Below are positions 1 to 7,860 of a stretch of DNA of 34,051 bases, in pieces (the first letter of the stretch is position 1; the number at the start of each line of letters is the position of its first letter). The stretch covers positions 1 to 34,051 of the forward strand of contig JAFGBI010000075.1 of assembly GCA_016933275.1 (NCBI GenBank), in the 5' to 3' direction. The notes below the pieces were generated by a model. It worked only from the letters and a program-made list of their open reading frames with translations. It ran no database searches and had not been told where the DNA came from. The DNA comes from Polyangiaceae bacterium (lineage in GTDB: Bacteria; Myxococcota_A; Polyangia; Polyangiales; Polyangiaceae). The translations under genes were made by a program, and so were the position numbers.

Positions 1-85
1 AGGCAGCGCTGGAAACGCGTCCTCGCCTCGCACGGACGCGTTTCCAGCGCTGCCGTTGCTGTCGGCAACCTGATCGGTGCTCTAG
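1..85 (+). repeat. Palindromic MITE-like repeat, truncated copy at the window start
   Basis: A perfect 21-bp inverted repeat (2-22 with 34-54) encloses an 11-nt loop, followed by a conserved tail ending in CGGTGCTCTAG at 75-85. The segment matches the reverse complement of 33908-33992 without gaps at 82 of 85 positions (differences at 33, 54 and 63). The outer left arm would lie before position 1, so this copy is cut by the window edge. The pgeF stop codon (84-82 on the minus strand) lies inside the terminal CTAG. The GC-rich stem sits directly downstream of pgeF and could act as a transcription stop or mRNA-end stabiliser. No transposase is encoded nearby; a non-autonomous element is an inference from structure and copy number. 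Confidence 0.85.
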
Positions 86-864
86 CCCTGGCTCACGATG
101 GCTGCGAGGTGCCGTCCACTCCGTGCTCCATCGCGGCGATACGAGAAGAAGCGATCGGCATCGGCAACGGTACACCCCGGGACGTCGTCGATGTCGTCGC
201 TCGCGACTCCGGCCCGCTCGAGCTGTACCCGCACCAGATTGCCCAGGTCGACGTGTGGTCGTCCCAAGGGGCTTCGCTGCACCACGGCCCGCTCGGGGGC
301 GATTCCGGCCAGGATCGTGGCAACGTCGTCCCCGACCTCGAAGGCTGCTGTCGAGATGTGAGGTCCGATGGCAGCGACGAGTTCGACCTCCCGTGCCACG
401 GCTCGCCGAAGGGCGGCGACTGCGAGGCCCACGATGTCTGCGGCAACGCCGCGCCACCCTGCGTGCACCGCCGCCACTGCGCCAGACACTCGGTCCGCAA
501 GCAGAATGGGGACGCAATCGGCGACCCGGACGCAGCAGGCCCGCCCGCCCCGCGCTGCCACCAGCGCGTCACCCGACCGTTCGGCGGTGTTCGTGGCCAC
601 GTCACCGGGTCCGAGCTCGACCACGATGGCGCTGTGGACCTGAGTGAGAAGAAACAGGTTTGCGCGCGGCACCCCGAGGGTAGCGGCCGCTCGCTCCAGG
701 TTGGCCTCCACGTTCGCCTCCGCGTCCCCCACCGACCGAGAGAAGTTCAGGGTCGCGAACGGTCCCGTGGAAACCCCGCCCTTCCGCGTGAAGAAGGCGT
801 GGCGGAATCCCGCGCGGCGAAGGACGGGACTTTCAAGGAAATCGGCAGGGTCGGTGGCGGTCAT
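82..864 (-). CDS. pgeF: Peptidoglycan editing factor PgeF / YfiH-LACC1 family protein
   Basis: This 260-aa protein has the size and motifs of the YfiH/LACC1 (DUF152) family. Visible motifs are TQVH with His77, ADC with Cys117 and HAGWRG with His134. These three residues correspond to the family's metal-binding His-Cys-His site. A Phe-Glu-Val-Gly segment after GPHIS and a C-terminal DADRFFSYRRDG block are also typical. Family members act on purine nucleosides (phosphorylase/deaminase activity). E. coli PgeF has been linked to removing wrongly incorporated L-Ser from peptidoglycan precursors. The ATG at 864-862 is divergent from the kinase/PBP pair, with only 48 bp between the starts. That fits a cell-wall theme, but a shared role is an inference. 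The TAG stop is supplied by the end of the palindromic repeat at 1-85. Confidence 0.93.
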   Translation of the reverse strand: MTATDPADFLESPVLRRAGFRHAFFTRKGGVSTGPFATLNFSRSVGDAEANVEANLERAAATLGVPRANLFLLTQVHSAIVVELGPGDVATNTAERSGDALVAARGGRACCVRVADCVPILLADRVSGAVAAVHAGWRGVAADIVGLAVAALRRAVAREVELVAAIGPHISTAAFEVGDDVATILAGIAPERAVVQRSPLGRPHVDLGNLVRVQLERAGVASDDIDDVPGCTVADADRFFSYRRDGARSGRHLAAIVSQG

Positions 865-912
865 GGCGGTGGTCCTCGTCGGGGCCCGTCGGATTTGGTA
901 TCAGTTTCCGCG

Positions 913-2031
913 ATGCGTCCCAAGGATCCGTTCATCGGTCGCACGATTCTGGATGGTCAGTTCGAGATCATCCAGAAGATCGGCACCGGTGGCATGGGGT
1001 CCGTCTACAAGGCATCGCAGCCCGCGATGAACCGGATGGTGGCGATCAAGATCCTCCATCCGAAGCTCGCGGGGCGCCGCGATCTCACCTCGCGTTTTCG
1101 CCGCGAGGCGCGCGCGATGAGCCAGCTCTCCCACCCCAACACCACCACGGTGTTCATGTATGGGGAGCTTCCCGAGGACGGCTCGCTCTATATCGTCATG
1201 GAGTACCTCGAGGGGCGAAACCTCAACCAGACCGTTCGCAAGAGTGGTCCGATCCCCGTCGAGCGGGCCATTCCCCTGCTCATCTCCGTCTGCGGGGCGC
1301 TCGACGAGGCACACAACATGGGGATCGTGCACCGGGACCTCAAGCCGGAGAACATCTTCCTCTGTCGGGTGGGCAACATGCCCGAATTCCCCAAGGTGCT
1401 GGATTTCGGACTCGCCAAGGTCACCGAGCGACAGATGCGACCCGGATCGATCATCTTGACGCAGGAGGGAATGGTCTTCGGGACTCCGGAGTTCATGTCC
1501 CCGGAGCAAGCGCAGGGGAAGACCCTCGACCCCCGGAGCGACATCTACTCGCTGGCGGTAATCCTCTACGAGGTCCTCACCGGCAAGCTGCCCTTCCACG
1601 CGAACACGCCGATGGAATACATCCAGAAGCATGTGCTGGAGCCCCCGATCTCGATCAATGTGCGAGTGGAAGGAATGACGTTTCCGGGCGGCCTCTGGGA
1701 GGTGATCGCCAAGGCGCTGGCGAAGAAGCCGGACGACCGGTTTCAGAGTGCGGACGAGTTTGCCCACGCCCTCGAACCCTTCGGGAGTCCCGCGTCTCGC
1801 ATGGGGCTTGGCCCGTCCCCCGCCGCGGCATCCGTCCCCGCCGCGGAAGGGGCCTCCAGTGTTCGTCGCGTCTCTGTGGATCCCCCGCTCGCCCCGCCCG
1901 CGTCGGGCCCTTCTCCCGTGGCAGGCCCGCCCCAGACCGGTGCCAGCACGGTCGCGTTGCTCGCGGTTGCGGTCACCTTCTTGTTGGTGGGGATGCTGCT
2001 CGCCGTGGTCGTGATGCGGTACCTCCAGTGA
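913..2031 (+). CDS. Hanks-type serine/threonine protein kinase with C-terminal membrane anchor
   Basis: This 372-aa protein is a complete Hanks-type kinase. It has the glycine loop GTGGMGSVYKA (residues 24-34), the VAIK lysine Lys46, the catalytic HRDLKPEN loop with Asp142, DFG at 164-166 and GTPEFMSPEQ as the activation-segment end. A Pro/Ala/Ser-rich linker follows. One hydrophobic helix at about 345-370 ends four residues before the C-terminus. The kinase is therefore cytoplasmic with no extracellular sensor; PASTA repeats are absent. The ATG at 913 was chosen because homology begins a few residues in; the reading frame stays open upstream only as antisense to pgeF. Its TGA overlaps the GTG of the PBP gene by 4 bp, so the two are almost certainly co-translated. 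A role in controlling wall synthesis is an inference from this coupling. Confidence 0.93.
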   Translation: MRPKDPFIGRTILDGQFEIIQKIGTGGMGSVYKASQPAMNRMVAIKILHPKLAGRRDLTSRFRREARAMSQLSHPNTTTVFMYGELPEDGSLYIVMEYLEGRNLNQTVRKSGPIPVERAIPLLISVCGALDEAHNMGIVHRDLKPENIFLCRVGNMPEFPKVLDFGLAKVTERQMRPGSIILTQEGMVFGTPEFMSPEQAQGKTLDPRSDIYSLAVILYEVLTGKLPFHANTPMEYIQKHVLEPPISINVRVEGMTFPGGLWEVIAKALAKKPDDRFQSADEFAHALEPFGSPASRMGLGPSPAAASVPAAEGASSVRRVSVDPPLAPPASGPSPVAGPPQTGASTVALLAVAVTFLLVGMLLAVVVMRYLQ

Positions 2032-4589
2032 TCGACGCCAAAGATCGCAAGCGCTCGAGCGGTCCTCCGATGGCTGAAACCGGCAAGAATCCCTCCGAGC
2101 TGTCCCGGCGAGCGTCCACGCCCCCGCTCGATGGTGCGGTGGCGGAGACGAGCCCTGCTCGGGACGCCGGTTCGTCCCCCCGCGCGCCGCGCCGCCCCCT
2201 GCGCGTCTGGTGTTGGCGGACGTTCCAGATCCTCGTCCTGCTGGGGATCTTGGCGGGGATTGCGGGTGCGATCACGGTCGTCCTCGTCATTCGCCACTAC
2301 GAGGGGCGGGTGCCGAGCGTGGAGCAGTTGCGCAAGGGCTACGCCCCCCCACAGGTCACCCGAGTTCTTGCGCGCGATGGGACCGTGCTCGCCAATCTCT
2401 TCACCGAGCGGCGAACGGTGGTTCCCCTCACGGTGGTGCCCGCTCACGCCAAGCTGGCGTTCCTGGCGGCCGAGGACGCGCGCTTCTACGAGCACCGAGG
2501 CCTCAACTACTTCGGGATGCTCCGGGCTCTTTGGGCGAACCTGCGCGCCGGCAAGACGCGCCAGGGGGGGAGCACGATCACCCAGCAGGTGGTGAAGAAC
2601 ATCCTGCTCGACGACGAGCGCACCTACGAGCGTAAGATCAAGGAGACGATACTCGCCCGACGTCTCGAGCAGAACCTGAGCAAGGACGAGATCTTCTCCC
2701 TTTACCTCAACCACATCTACTTCGGTCACGGACGGTACGGGGTCGAGGAGGCCTCACGGTACTACTTCGGCAAGCACACCGCGGATCTCGATCTCGCGGA
2801 GGCTTCGCTCCTTGCGGGCCTCGTCGCGGCGCCCGAGCGCTTCAGTCCACGCACGGCGGCCAAGCGGTCGCTAGAGCGGCGTCGCTACGTGCTCGGTCAA
2901 ATGCTCGAGAAGGGGTTCATCGACGGCGCGCTCCACGCCAAGAGTGTGGACGCCCCCCTGCGCCTTGCCCCGGCGGCCGAGGAAGAGGCAGATATCGCGC
3001 CGGAAGTCGTGGCGCAGGCGAAGGCGCTCCTCGGCGAGTTGGTGGGCGAACGTGCGAGGCTTGGTGGATTCACCATCACGACGACCATCGACCCGGGGCT
3101 ACAGGCAGCCGCCCGCCGCGCGCTGCGCCAGAACCTCGACGACTATGCGAAACGGCAGAAGCTCGCGCCGCCCTTCACCCTTCCGCATCGTCGCCTATGG
3201 GGGTCGGTCTTCACCGGGACGCCACGGCCGAACCACAGCTATGTGGGCACAGTCATCGATCTCGATGACAAGCTCTCCACCATCGACGTCCGCGTCGGGG
3301 ACCTCGTAGGCCGGGTCTCGCTCAACGAGGAGTCGCGGTTCGACGCGCAACGGCTCCCGCCGAGCAAGTTCACCGAGAAGGGGGCGGCGCTGCGGGTCCA
3401 CGTGCTGCCGCCCGTCGAGGGTGAGGACGCGCGCCGGCTACGTCTCGCTCTTGGCCCGCAGTCGGCGCTGGTGGCGATCGACGTGCGCTCGCGCGAGGTC
3501 CGCGCCCTGGTCGGGAGCTACGAGGCGGTACCCGGGGGGCTCGACCGGGCCACGCGCGCGAAGCGGCAGCCGGGATCGTCGTTCAAGCCCTTCCTCTACA
3601 GCTACGCGTTGCACTCTCGGCGCTTCGCCCCGTCCAGCGTGCTCGAGCTCTCCGCTGCTCCGGGCAGGGACCCCGAGGCCCCGCCCACTCGTCTCATCAA
3701 TGTCCGCTCGGCGATCGCCACCAGCGACAACGCTGCGGCAGAGCACATCATCGCCGAGGTGGGGCCGGCCAACGTCGTGGCCTGGGCTCACGCCTGCGGG
3801 GTCGTCTCCGAGCTCGGCGCTGACAAGGCACTCGCGCTCGGCTCCTACGAAGTCACGCCGCTCGAGATCGCCAACGCCTTCGGAACGTTCGCGAGCGGTG
3901 GCGAGTACGCTCCGCCCCGCCTCGTCACCAGGATTGTCGACCCTGACGGGCGCGAGCTGCCGCTTCCGCCCATGCCACCGGCGAGGCGGGTGCTCACTCC
4001 CGAGGAGGCCTACCTCACGACGAGTCTCCTTCGCGGCGTGGTGGAGCAGGGAACCGCCCGTCGCGCGATTGCGCTCGGGCGACCCGTGGCCGGGAAGACC
4101 GGTACCACCAACGAGGCGAAGGACGCCTGGTTCGTTGGCTATTCCACCGACTACGTGGCGGCGATCTGGGTCGGTTACGATTCTCCGCTCGGGTTAGGCG
4201 CTGGCGAACAGGGCGCGGCGACCGCGCTTCCGGGTTGGGTCGAATTCATGCGCGTTGCGCACCGAGGCCGACCCGCCGTCGCCTTCCCACGACCGCCCGG
4301 CATCGTGGTAACGAGGATCGATGCGGCGACAGGCCTCCTGCCCTATGACGGCCAAGAGGACGCGGTCGAGGAGGAGTTTCTCCCAGATGGCATCCCCGCC
4401 GAGCGCGCCTTGCCCGACGCCGGAGTCCTCGATGACGCCGGTGTCGACCTCGACGCGGGCGCTCCGGACGAGGTCCCGAGCGTCTCCGACTCGGGTGAGC
4501 CGAGGCCAACCCACGCTGTGGCCGTTCCAGACGATGACGCGGGAGCCTCCGCTCGGCCGTTCGAGGACGACGCTCCACCACCATTCTAG
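2028..4589 (+). CDS. Class A penicillin-binding protein (PBP1A-like transglycosylase/transpeptidase)
   Basis: This 853-aa bifunctional peptidoglycan synthase has a cytoplasmic tail and one membrane helix (about 62-90). The GT51 glycosyltransferase domain shows EDARFYEHRG with catalytic Glu149, GGSTITQQ (180-187), RKIKE and KDEIFSLYLN. The transpeptidase domain has the S-x-x-K nucleophile motif SSFK (Ser517-Lys520), S-D-N (566-568) and K-T-G (690-692). An insert of about 100 residues separates the two domains. The C-terminal 90 residues are rich in Asp, Ala and Pro and look disordered. The GTG at 2028 forms a GTGA overlap with the kinase stop. An ATG at 2070 is an alternative start that would only shorten the tail. 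The kinase-PBP pairing recalls actinobacterial pknB-pbpA neighbourhoods, but this kinase has a different architecture. Confidence 0.95.
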   Translation: MIDAKDRKRSSGPPMAETGKNPSELSRRASTPPLDGAVAETSPARDAGSSPRAPRRPLRVWCWRTFQILVLLGILAGIAGAITVVLVIRHYEGRVPSVEQLRKGYAPPQVTRVLARDGTVLANLFTERRTVVPLTVVPAHAKLAFLAAEDARFYEHRGLNYFGMLRALWANLRAGKTRQGGSTITQQVVKNILLDDERTYERKIKETILARRLEQNLSKDEIFSLYLNHIYFGHGRYGVEEASRYYFGKHTADLDLAEASLLAGLVAAPERFSPRTAAKRSLERRRYVLGQMLEKGFIDGALHAKSVDAPLRLAPAAEEEADIAPEVVAQAKALLGELVGERARLGGFTITTTIDPGLQAAARRALRQNLDDYAKRQKLAPPFTLPHRRLWGSVFTGTPRPNHSYVGTVIDLDDKLSTIDVRVGDLVGRVSLNEESRFDAQRLPPSKFTEKGAALRVHVLPPVEGEDARRLRLALGPQSALVAIDVRSREVRALVGSYEAVPGGLDRATRAKRQPGSSFKPFLYSYALHSRRFAPSSVLELSAAPGRDPEAPPTRLINVRSAIATSDNAAAEHIIAEVGPANVVAWAHACGVVSELGADKALALGSYEVTPLEIANAFGTFASGGEYAPPRLVTRIVDPDGRELPLPPMPPARRVLTPEEAYLTTSLLRGVVEQGTARRAIALGRPVAGKTGTTNEAKDAWFVGYSTDYVAAIWVGYDSPLGLGAGEQGAATALPGWVEFMRVAHRGRPAVAFPRPPGIVVTRIDAATGLLPYDGQEDAVEEEFLPDGIPAERALPDAGVLDDAGVDLDAGAPDEVPSVSDSGEPRPTHAVAVPDDDAGASARPFEDDAPPPF

Positions 4590-4652
4590 CCCCCCCGGCC
4601 GCGGTGGGTGCCTGTCGACTCGGGGTCCTGTGCGATCACCCTTGTTCCCCGG

Positions 4653-4674
4653 CGCGACTCCGCTATTAGTCGCG
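4653..4674 (+). promoter_or_regulatory. Hairpin immediately upstream of a start codon
   Basis: CGCGACT (4653-4659) pairs perfectly with AGTCGCG (4668-4674) around an 8-nt loop. The stem ends 2 nt before the ATG at 4677, and no Shine-Dalgarno sequence is visible there. In mRNA it would occupy the ribosome-binding region, so it may lower or condition translation of the lipoprotein. This rests on base-pairing alone; chance hairpins are common at this G+C content. Confidence 0.25.
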
Positions 4675-4676
4675 GC

Positions 4677-5861
4677 ATGGTGATCGACGTCAGGCGTTCT
4701 CGTCGGTGGTCGGTGGCCGCGTTCGGCGCGGCGTTCGCGGCGCTGGTCCTCGGAGGGTTCGGCGCCGGGTGCAAGAAGGAGCAGAAGCAGTCGGGAGAGA
4801 TCGTCGAGCCGAAGGACCAGGGGCCGGTGGTGGATCCCGCATTGGCGCGGGCAATGGCCACCGCCAGCGCCAGCGCCAGTGCGCGTGCCGGCGGCCAGGC
4901 GGGGGACGGTCCGCCCGAATCGGGAGTCTTCGCGCCGGGCGAGGCCGATCGGCAGATCACGCGCGGCGCGCCCGCGAAGCTGACCGTCGGGGGATCGGGG
5001 AGCGAGCCTCGAATGCGGCTCACCGGACACCCGCCCGCGGGCAAGAGCACGCTTCGGGTACGGGTCGCCGCGCAGCGGGGGAACAACCAGGAAGTCCCCA
5101 TCGACGTCGAACTCGCGCTGGAGGTGGCGAAGCCCGGGACCGCCGTCAGTGGTGTGGGCAGTCCATCGGCGCCAGCAGCGAGCGCCGCTCCGGATACGGA
5201 AGCCAAGGAGCTCGCTGTCGTGGCCAAGGTGGCTACCGCAAAGGTGGACGCTACCATGGTTTCGAGCGTGCCGAAGGACGTCGAGACGACGGTTGGCAAG
5301 CTCAAGGGAAGTCGAATCGACTTCCGGCTCGCCGCCAGCGGCGCGGGTACGGGGTTCGCTACCACGCTCGCCAAAGGTGCCGACGCCGCCCTCGTGGGCC
5401 TGCTGAATTCGTTGAGCGACGTGCTCGCGGTCGTCACCCTGCCCTACCCGGCAGAACCCGTTGGCGTCGGTGCCATGTGGATGGCGACGACGCGCGAGGC
5501 CGTGCTGGGGATCGACACGGTGTCGTATCGTCTTGTCAAAGTGCGATCGGTCAGCGGTGACCGGGTCACGCTCGAAGTCAACGCCCGGCGCTACGCAGCC
5601 GATGGCAACCAGGTCGTTCCCGGGATCACCGCCGAGGGCGCCGTCGACCTCCAGCAGTTCAAGGCCGAAGGAACCGGAGTGGTGACCGTGGGAGTCGGCG
5701 CGGGTATCCCGGACACTGGTACGGTTCAGTTCGGGCTGAGGGCGCTCATATTGGTGGGCCAGCAACCGCGCCCGATGATGCTCCAAGAGCAGGTTCGGTT
5801 CGTGCTCGGCTCGCCGGCGGTGACCGAGCCCGAGCCCGAAGGGCCGGTGATGGAGCCCTGA
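4677..5861 (+). CDS. Putative lipoprotein of unknown function
   Basis: This 394-aa protein starts with a lipoprotein signal: an Arg-rich n-region, a hydrophobic stretch and GAGC with Cys32 as the predicted lipidated residue. The ATG at 4677 was chosen because it places this signal at the N-terminus; the frame is open further upstream. A low-complexity Ala/Ser/Pro segment follows, then two beta-rich regions. The second half (about 210-380) contains GVGAMW and long alternating hydrophobic stretches, loosely like DUF6263-type secreted proteins. I cannot confirm that family by eye. It lies 87 bp after the PBP gene on the same strand, so it may be transcribed with the kinase/PBP pair. No catalytic residues are recognisable. 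Confidence 0.85.
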   Translation: MVIDVRRSRRWSVAAFGAAFAALVLGGFGAGCKKEQKQSGEIVEPKDQGPVVDPALARAMATASASASARAGGQAGDGPPESGVFAPGEADRQITRGAPAKLTVGGSGSEPRMRLTGHPPAGKSTLRVRVAAQRGNNQEVPIDVELALEVAKPGTAVSGVGSPSAPAASAAPDTEAKELAVVAKVATAKVDATMVSSVPKDVETTVGKLKGSRIDFRLAASGAGTGFATTLAKGADAALVGLLNSLSDVLAVVTLPYPAEPVGVGAMWMATTREAVLGIDTVSYRLVKVRSVSGDRVTLEVNARRYAADGNQVVPGITAEGAVDLQQFKAEGTGVVTVGVGAGIPDTGTVQFGLRALILVGQQPRPMMLQEQVRFVLGSPAVTEPEPEGPVMEP

Positions 5862-5886
5862 CGGGCCCTCCAGCGTTTGCGCGCCG

Positions 5887-5904
5887 GTTTGGCCTCAGCC
5901 AAAC
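5887..5904. terminator. Possible bidirectional terminator between convergent genes
   Basis: GTTTGGC (5887-5893) and GCCAAAC (5898-5904) form a perfect 7-bp stem with a CTCA loop that contains the yciO stop codon. It lies between two convergent genes, where a two-way stop is expected. Neither strand has a clear T-tract, so this is weak. Confidence 0.3.
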
Positions 5905-6500
5905 TCGCTCACGTCTCCGGCTCCCGCCCGGAGGACCTCGGGAGGGTCGCGCGACAGGTCGACCACACTCGTCGGCTCCATGCCGCCGGGACCGCCGTCG
6001 AGTACGAGTGCGAGGCCGGCGAACTCCTCGTCGATCTCCGCCGGATCGGGCAAGGGTTCGGCCCCATGGCGAGCCGCTGTGGTGGTGATGATGGGGTGTC
6101 CCAGGGCCTTGACGAGGGCGATCGGGACGGGATTATCGGGGATCCTTACCCCCACGGTGCGGCGCTTGCACTGGATCACCTTCGGCACTTCCCGCGTTGC
6201 CTCCAGCACGAAGGTGTAAGGACCCGGGAGCAGCCTCTTCAGGACGCGGAAGACGTGGTCGTGCATCAACGCGTATCGCGAAACGTTCGCGAGGTCTGCG
6301 CACACGAAGCTCAATCGTCGAGAGCGGTCCAGTCCCTTGAGCTCGTATAGACGATCGATCGCCTTCCGGTTGAGAAGATCGCAGCCGAGGCCGTACGTCG
6401 CGTCGGTGGGGTACGCGATGATCCCACCCTGGGTCAGCGCGTCGATCGCGCGCTGGACCTTCCGGGGTTCCGGGTTCTTGGGGTTGACTTCGAGCAACAT
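5895..6500 (-). CDS. yciO: YciO-type Sua5/YrdC family protein (threonylcarbamoyl-AMP synthase-like)
   Basis: This 201-aa protein consists of one YrdC-like domain. The N-terminal block GGIIAYPTDATYGLGCD matches the family nucleotide/threonine-binding signature. A second block, KRRTVGVRIPDNPV, and a closing GAGDVSEFG are also characteristic. The order and spacing follow E. coli YciO more closely than the shorter TsaC. YrdC-domain proteins such as TsaC/Sua5 make threonylcarbamoyl-AMP for tRNA t6A modification. YciO-branch proteins bind similar ligands, but their role is less clear. Without seeing the rest of the genome I cannot say whether this is the only t6A synthase. The ATG at 6500-6498 lies next to the conserved N-terminus. 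The gene converges on the lipoprotein gene. Confidence 0.9.
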   Translation of the reverse strand: MLLEVNPKNPEPRKVQRAIDALTQGGIIAYPTDATYGLGCDLLNRKAIDRLYELKGLDRSRRLSFVCADLANVSRYALMHDHVFRVLKRLLPGPYTFVLEATREVPKVIQCKRRTVGVRIPDNPVPIALVKALGHPIITTTAARHGAEPLPDPAEIDEEFAGLALVLDGGPGGMEPTSVVDLSRDPPEVLRAGAGDVSEFG

Positions 6501-6652
6501 GACGAGCCCATTGGTCCTGAGCGAGCATCGCCGGTGGTGCGTACCACGGGGGAACGAACCGCCGCGCCCCGGGGCGCCCGCGGCGTCGCCGGGAGCGGCA
6601 CCGGAACCAGGGGGCGCCGCGGCATAGCACGGATCCGCCCTCCGTGTTCAGT

Positions 6653-6676
6653 TCGACCTCGACCTCGACCTCGACC
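6653..6676. repeat. Hexamer tandem repeat in the yciO-ecsC-like gap
   Basis: Four perfect copies of TCGACC run from 6653 to 6676. They lie within the 252-bp gap between the EcsC-like gene (stop at 6753) and yciO (start at 6500). Two perfect 14-bp GC palindromes are in the same gap, at 6564-6577 and 6676-6689. I see no gene or clear promoter in this gap. Confidence 0.6.
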
Positions 6677-6752
6677 CCCGGCGCCGGGGCGTGGGCGACA
6701 CCCCGTCTCCCAGCCTATCCCTAGCGAGGCGCTGCTTGGCTACTGGTTCTCG

Positions 6753-7649
6753 CTACCGCGCGGTCAGCACCCGTGCGGAGTCACCGTAGCGGCGGAGGAG
6801 CCAGCGCTCTCCGTAGGCGGCGAACGCTGTCTCGCAGACCTGCCCCACGAACGCCCGGCTGAAGCCCGCGCCGAGCACCAACCCGACGCCGGGCCAGCCG
6901 CGCACGGCGAGGCCAAGTAGGACGCGGAGCACGACCGCCTCGGCCACGTGCTCTAGGATCGCGACCCGGTGCTCATCGGCTTCATCGGGGCTTCCCGCTT
7001 CGAGAGAGTCGGCCGAAGCCTCCAGTCTCGCGAGCACCTCCACGCGGGTGGTGGGGCGCGCGACGAGGCTGGTGGCAAGCAGGGCGACGGCGAAATCCTG
7101 CTCGTCGAGATCACGGAGGTCGTGCCCGAAGTGAAGGGCGTAGCTGCCGATCGCGTGCAAGGAGGCGTAGAAGAGCGTGGGCACCGTGATGACGGACCCC
7201 AGCGCCCCAAAAAAGCCGCCGACCCCGCCCCCGACAGCCGCGGCCAAATCATAGGCCGTGAGCCAGGCGGGGCGGGCCGCGTCGATGGTTTCGAGCGGGA
7301 GCGCTCGGATGTCAGCGAGCGAACGGACCGTGGCGTCTCTTTCGCGGTAGCGATCGATGACCCGGTCCGTGCCGCGGGGCCGCTGGACCAAGTCGTTCAG
7401 GACCCGCAGGCCATTGGCCACGAACCGGTCCGCGACCGTCGAGCGCTCGCTGCGGAAGACCAGGTCCTCGAGTCGATCGATTGGCGCACCGAGCAGATCG
7501 TGCACGTGATTGCTCACGGACGGCTTCGGAGTCGTGAGGGCACGCCAGCGGAGGTGTGCGGCCCATTCGGCGGCCGAACGGAAAGGGCGCGCTTCGGTGG
7601 CGCGGCTATCGGGATGGGGGGGGGGGCTCCCTGACTGCCCGTCGGTCAT
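6753..7649 (-). CDS. EcsC-like membrane-associated protein
   Basis: This 298-aa protein resembles the EcsC family. It has a Gly/Ala-rich amphipathic segment (AAAVGGGVGGFFGALGSV, about residues 139-156) followed by a predicted helix (TVPTLFYASLHAIGSYA). A Tyr/His/Asp stretch typical of EcsC proteins comes next, and a second hydrophobic Gly-rich segment lies near the C-terminus. EcsC was named from the Bacillus ecs locus, but its biochemical role is not established. The ATG at 7649-7647 is preferred because GAGGAGG (7663-7657 on the coding strand) lies 7 nt upstream. A start 24 bp further out would lose that signal. An 11-C tract (7616-7626) lies in codons 8-12 and could slip. The family call is moderate. 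Confidence 0.75.
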   Translation of the reverse strand: MTDGQSGSPPPHPDSRATEARPFRSAAEWAAHLRWRALTTPKPSVSNHVHDLLGAPIDRLEDLVFRSERSTVADRFVANGLRVLNDLVQRPRGTDRVIDRYRERDATVRSLADIRALPLETIDAARPAWLTAYDLAAAVGGGVGGFFGALGSVITVPTLFYASLHAIGSYALHFGHDLRDLDEQDFAVALLATSLVARPTTRVEVLARLEASADSLEAGSPDEADEHRVAILEHVAEAVVLRVLLGLAVRGWPGVGLVLGAGFSRAFVGQVCETAFAAYGERWLLRRYGDSARVLTAR

Positions 7650-7700
7650 CGTCCGTCCTCCTCGGGATTTCACTCTACCACCAGTCCTCGCGCCAGCTCA

Positions 7701-7750
7701 CGCTCGTCGTGCCTGGCCGGAGAAGCGGGCTCCGGCCAGGACGACGAGTG
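7701..7750. promoter_or_regulatory. Long dyad symmetry in a divergent intergenic region
   Basis: CCTGGCCGGAG (7712-7722) and CTCCGGCCAGG (7730-7740) form a perfect 11-bp stem with a 7-nt loop. After one bulged G (7711) the pairing continues with CTCGTCGT (7703-7710) against ACGACGAG (7741-7748), plus a G-T and a C-G pair. Two more inverted repeats lie just downstream: GTGACCG 7748-7754 with CGGTCAC 7795-7801, and GGAACGTG 7762-7769 with CACGTTCC 7799-7806. The flanking genes diverge (starts at 7649 and 7861), so a terminator is unlikely. A shared operator, a structured leader or a small repeat element all remain possible. Confidence 0.5.
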
Positions 7751-7860
7751 ACCGAGCCACCGGAACGTGGCGCCGATCCCGCAGAGAGACCCGACGGTCA
7801 CGTTCCCGCTGTCGCCGCGACGGGCATCCCGGTATCCTGCCCCGGCACGGGAGGCTCGGT

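Noticed and set aside
52..90. Short protein-like translation shared by the repeat copies
   Set aside because: The same peptide pattern appears in all copies only because the DNA repeat is conserved. There is no start, no ribosome site and frames do not extend.
109..912. N-terminal extension of the kinase frame by 268 codons
   Set aside because: It overlaps pgeF antisense and has no kinase-related sequence. The ATG at 913 precedes the conserved domain directly.
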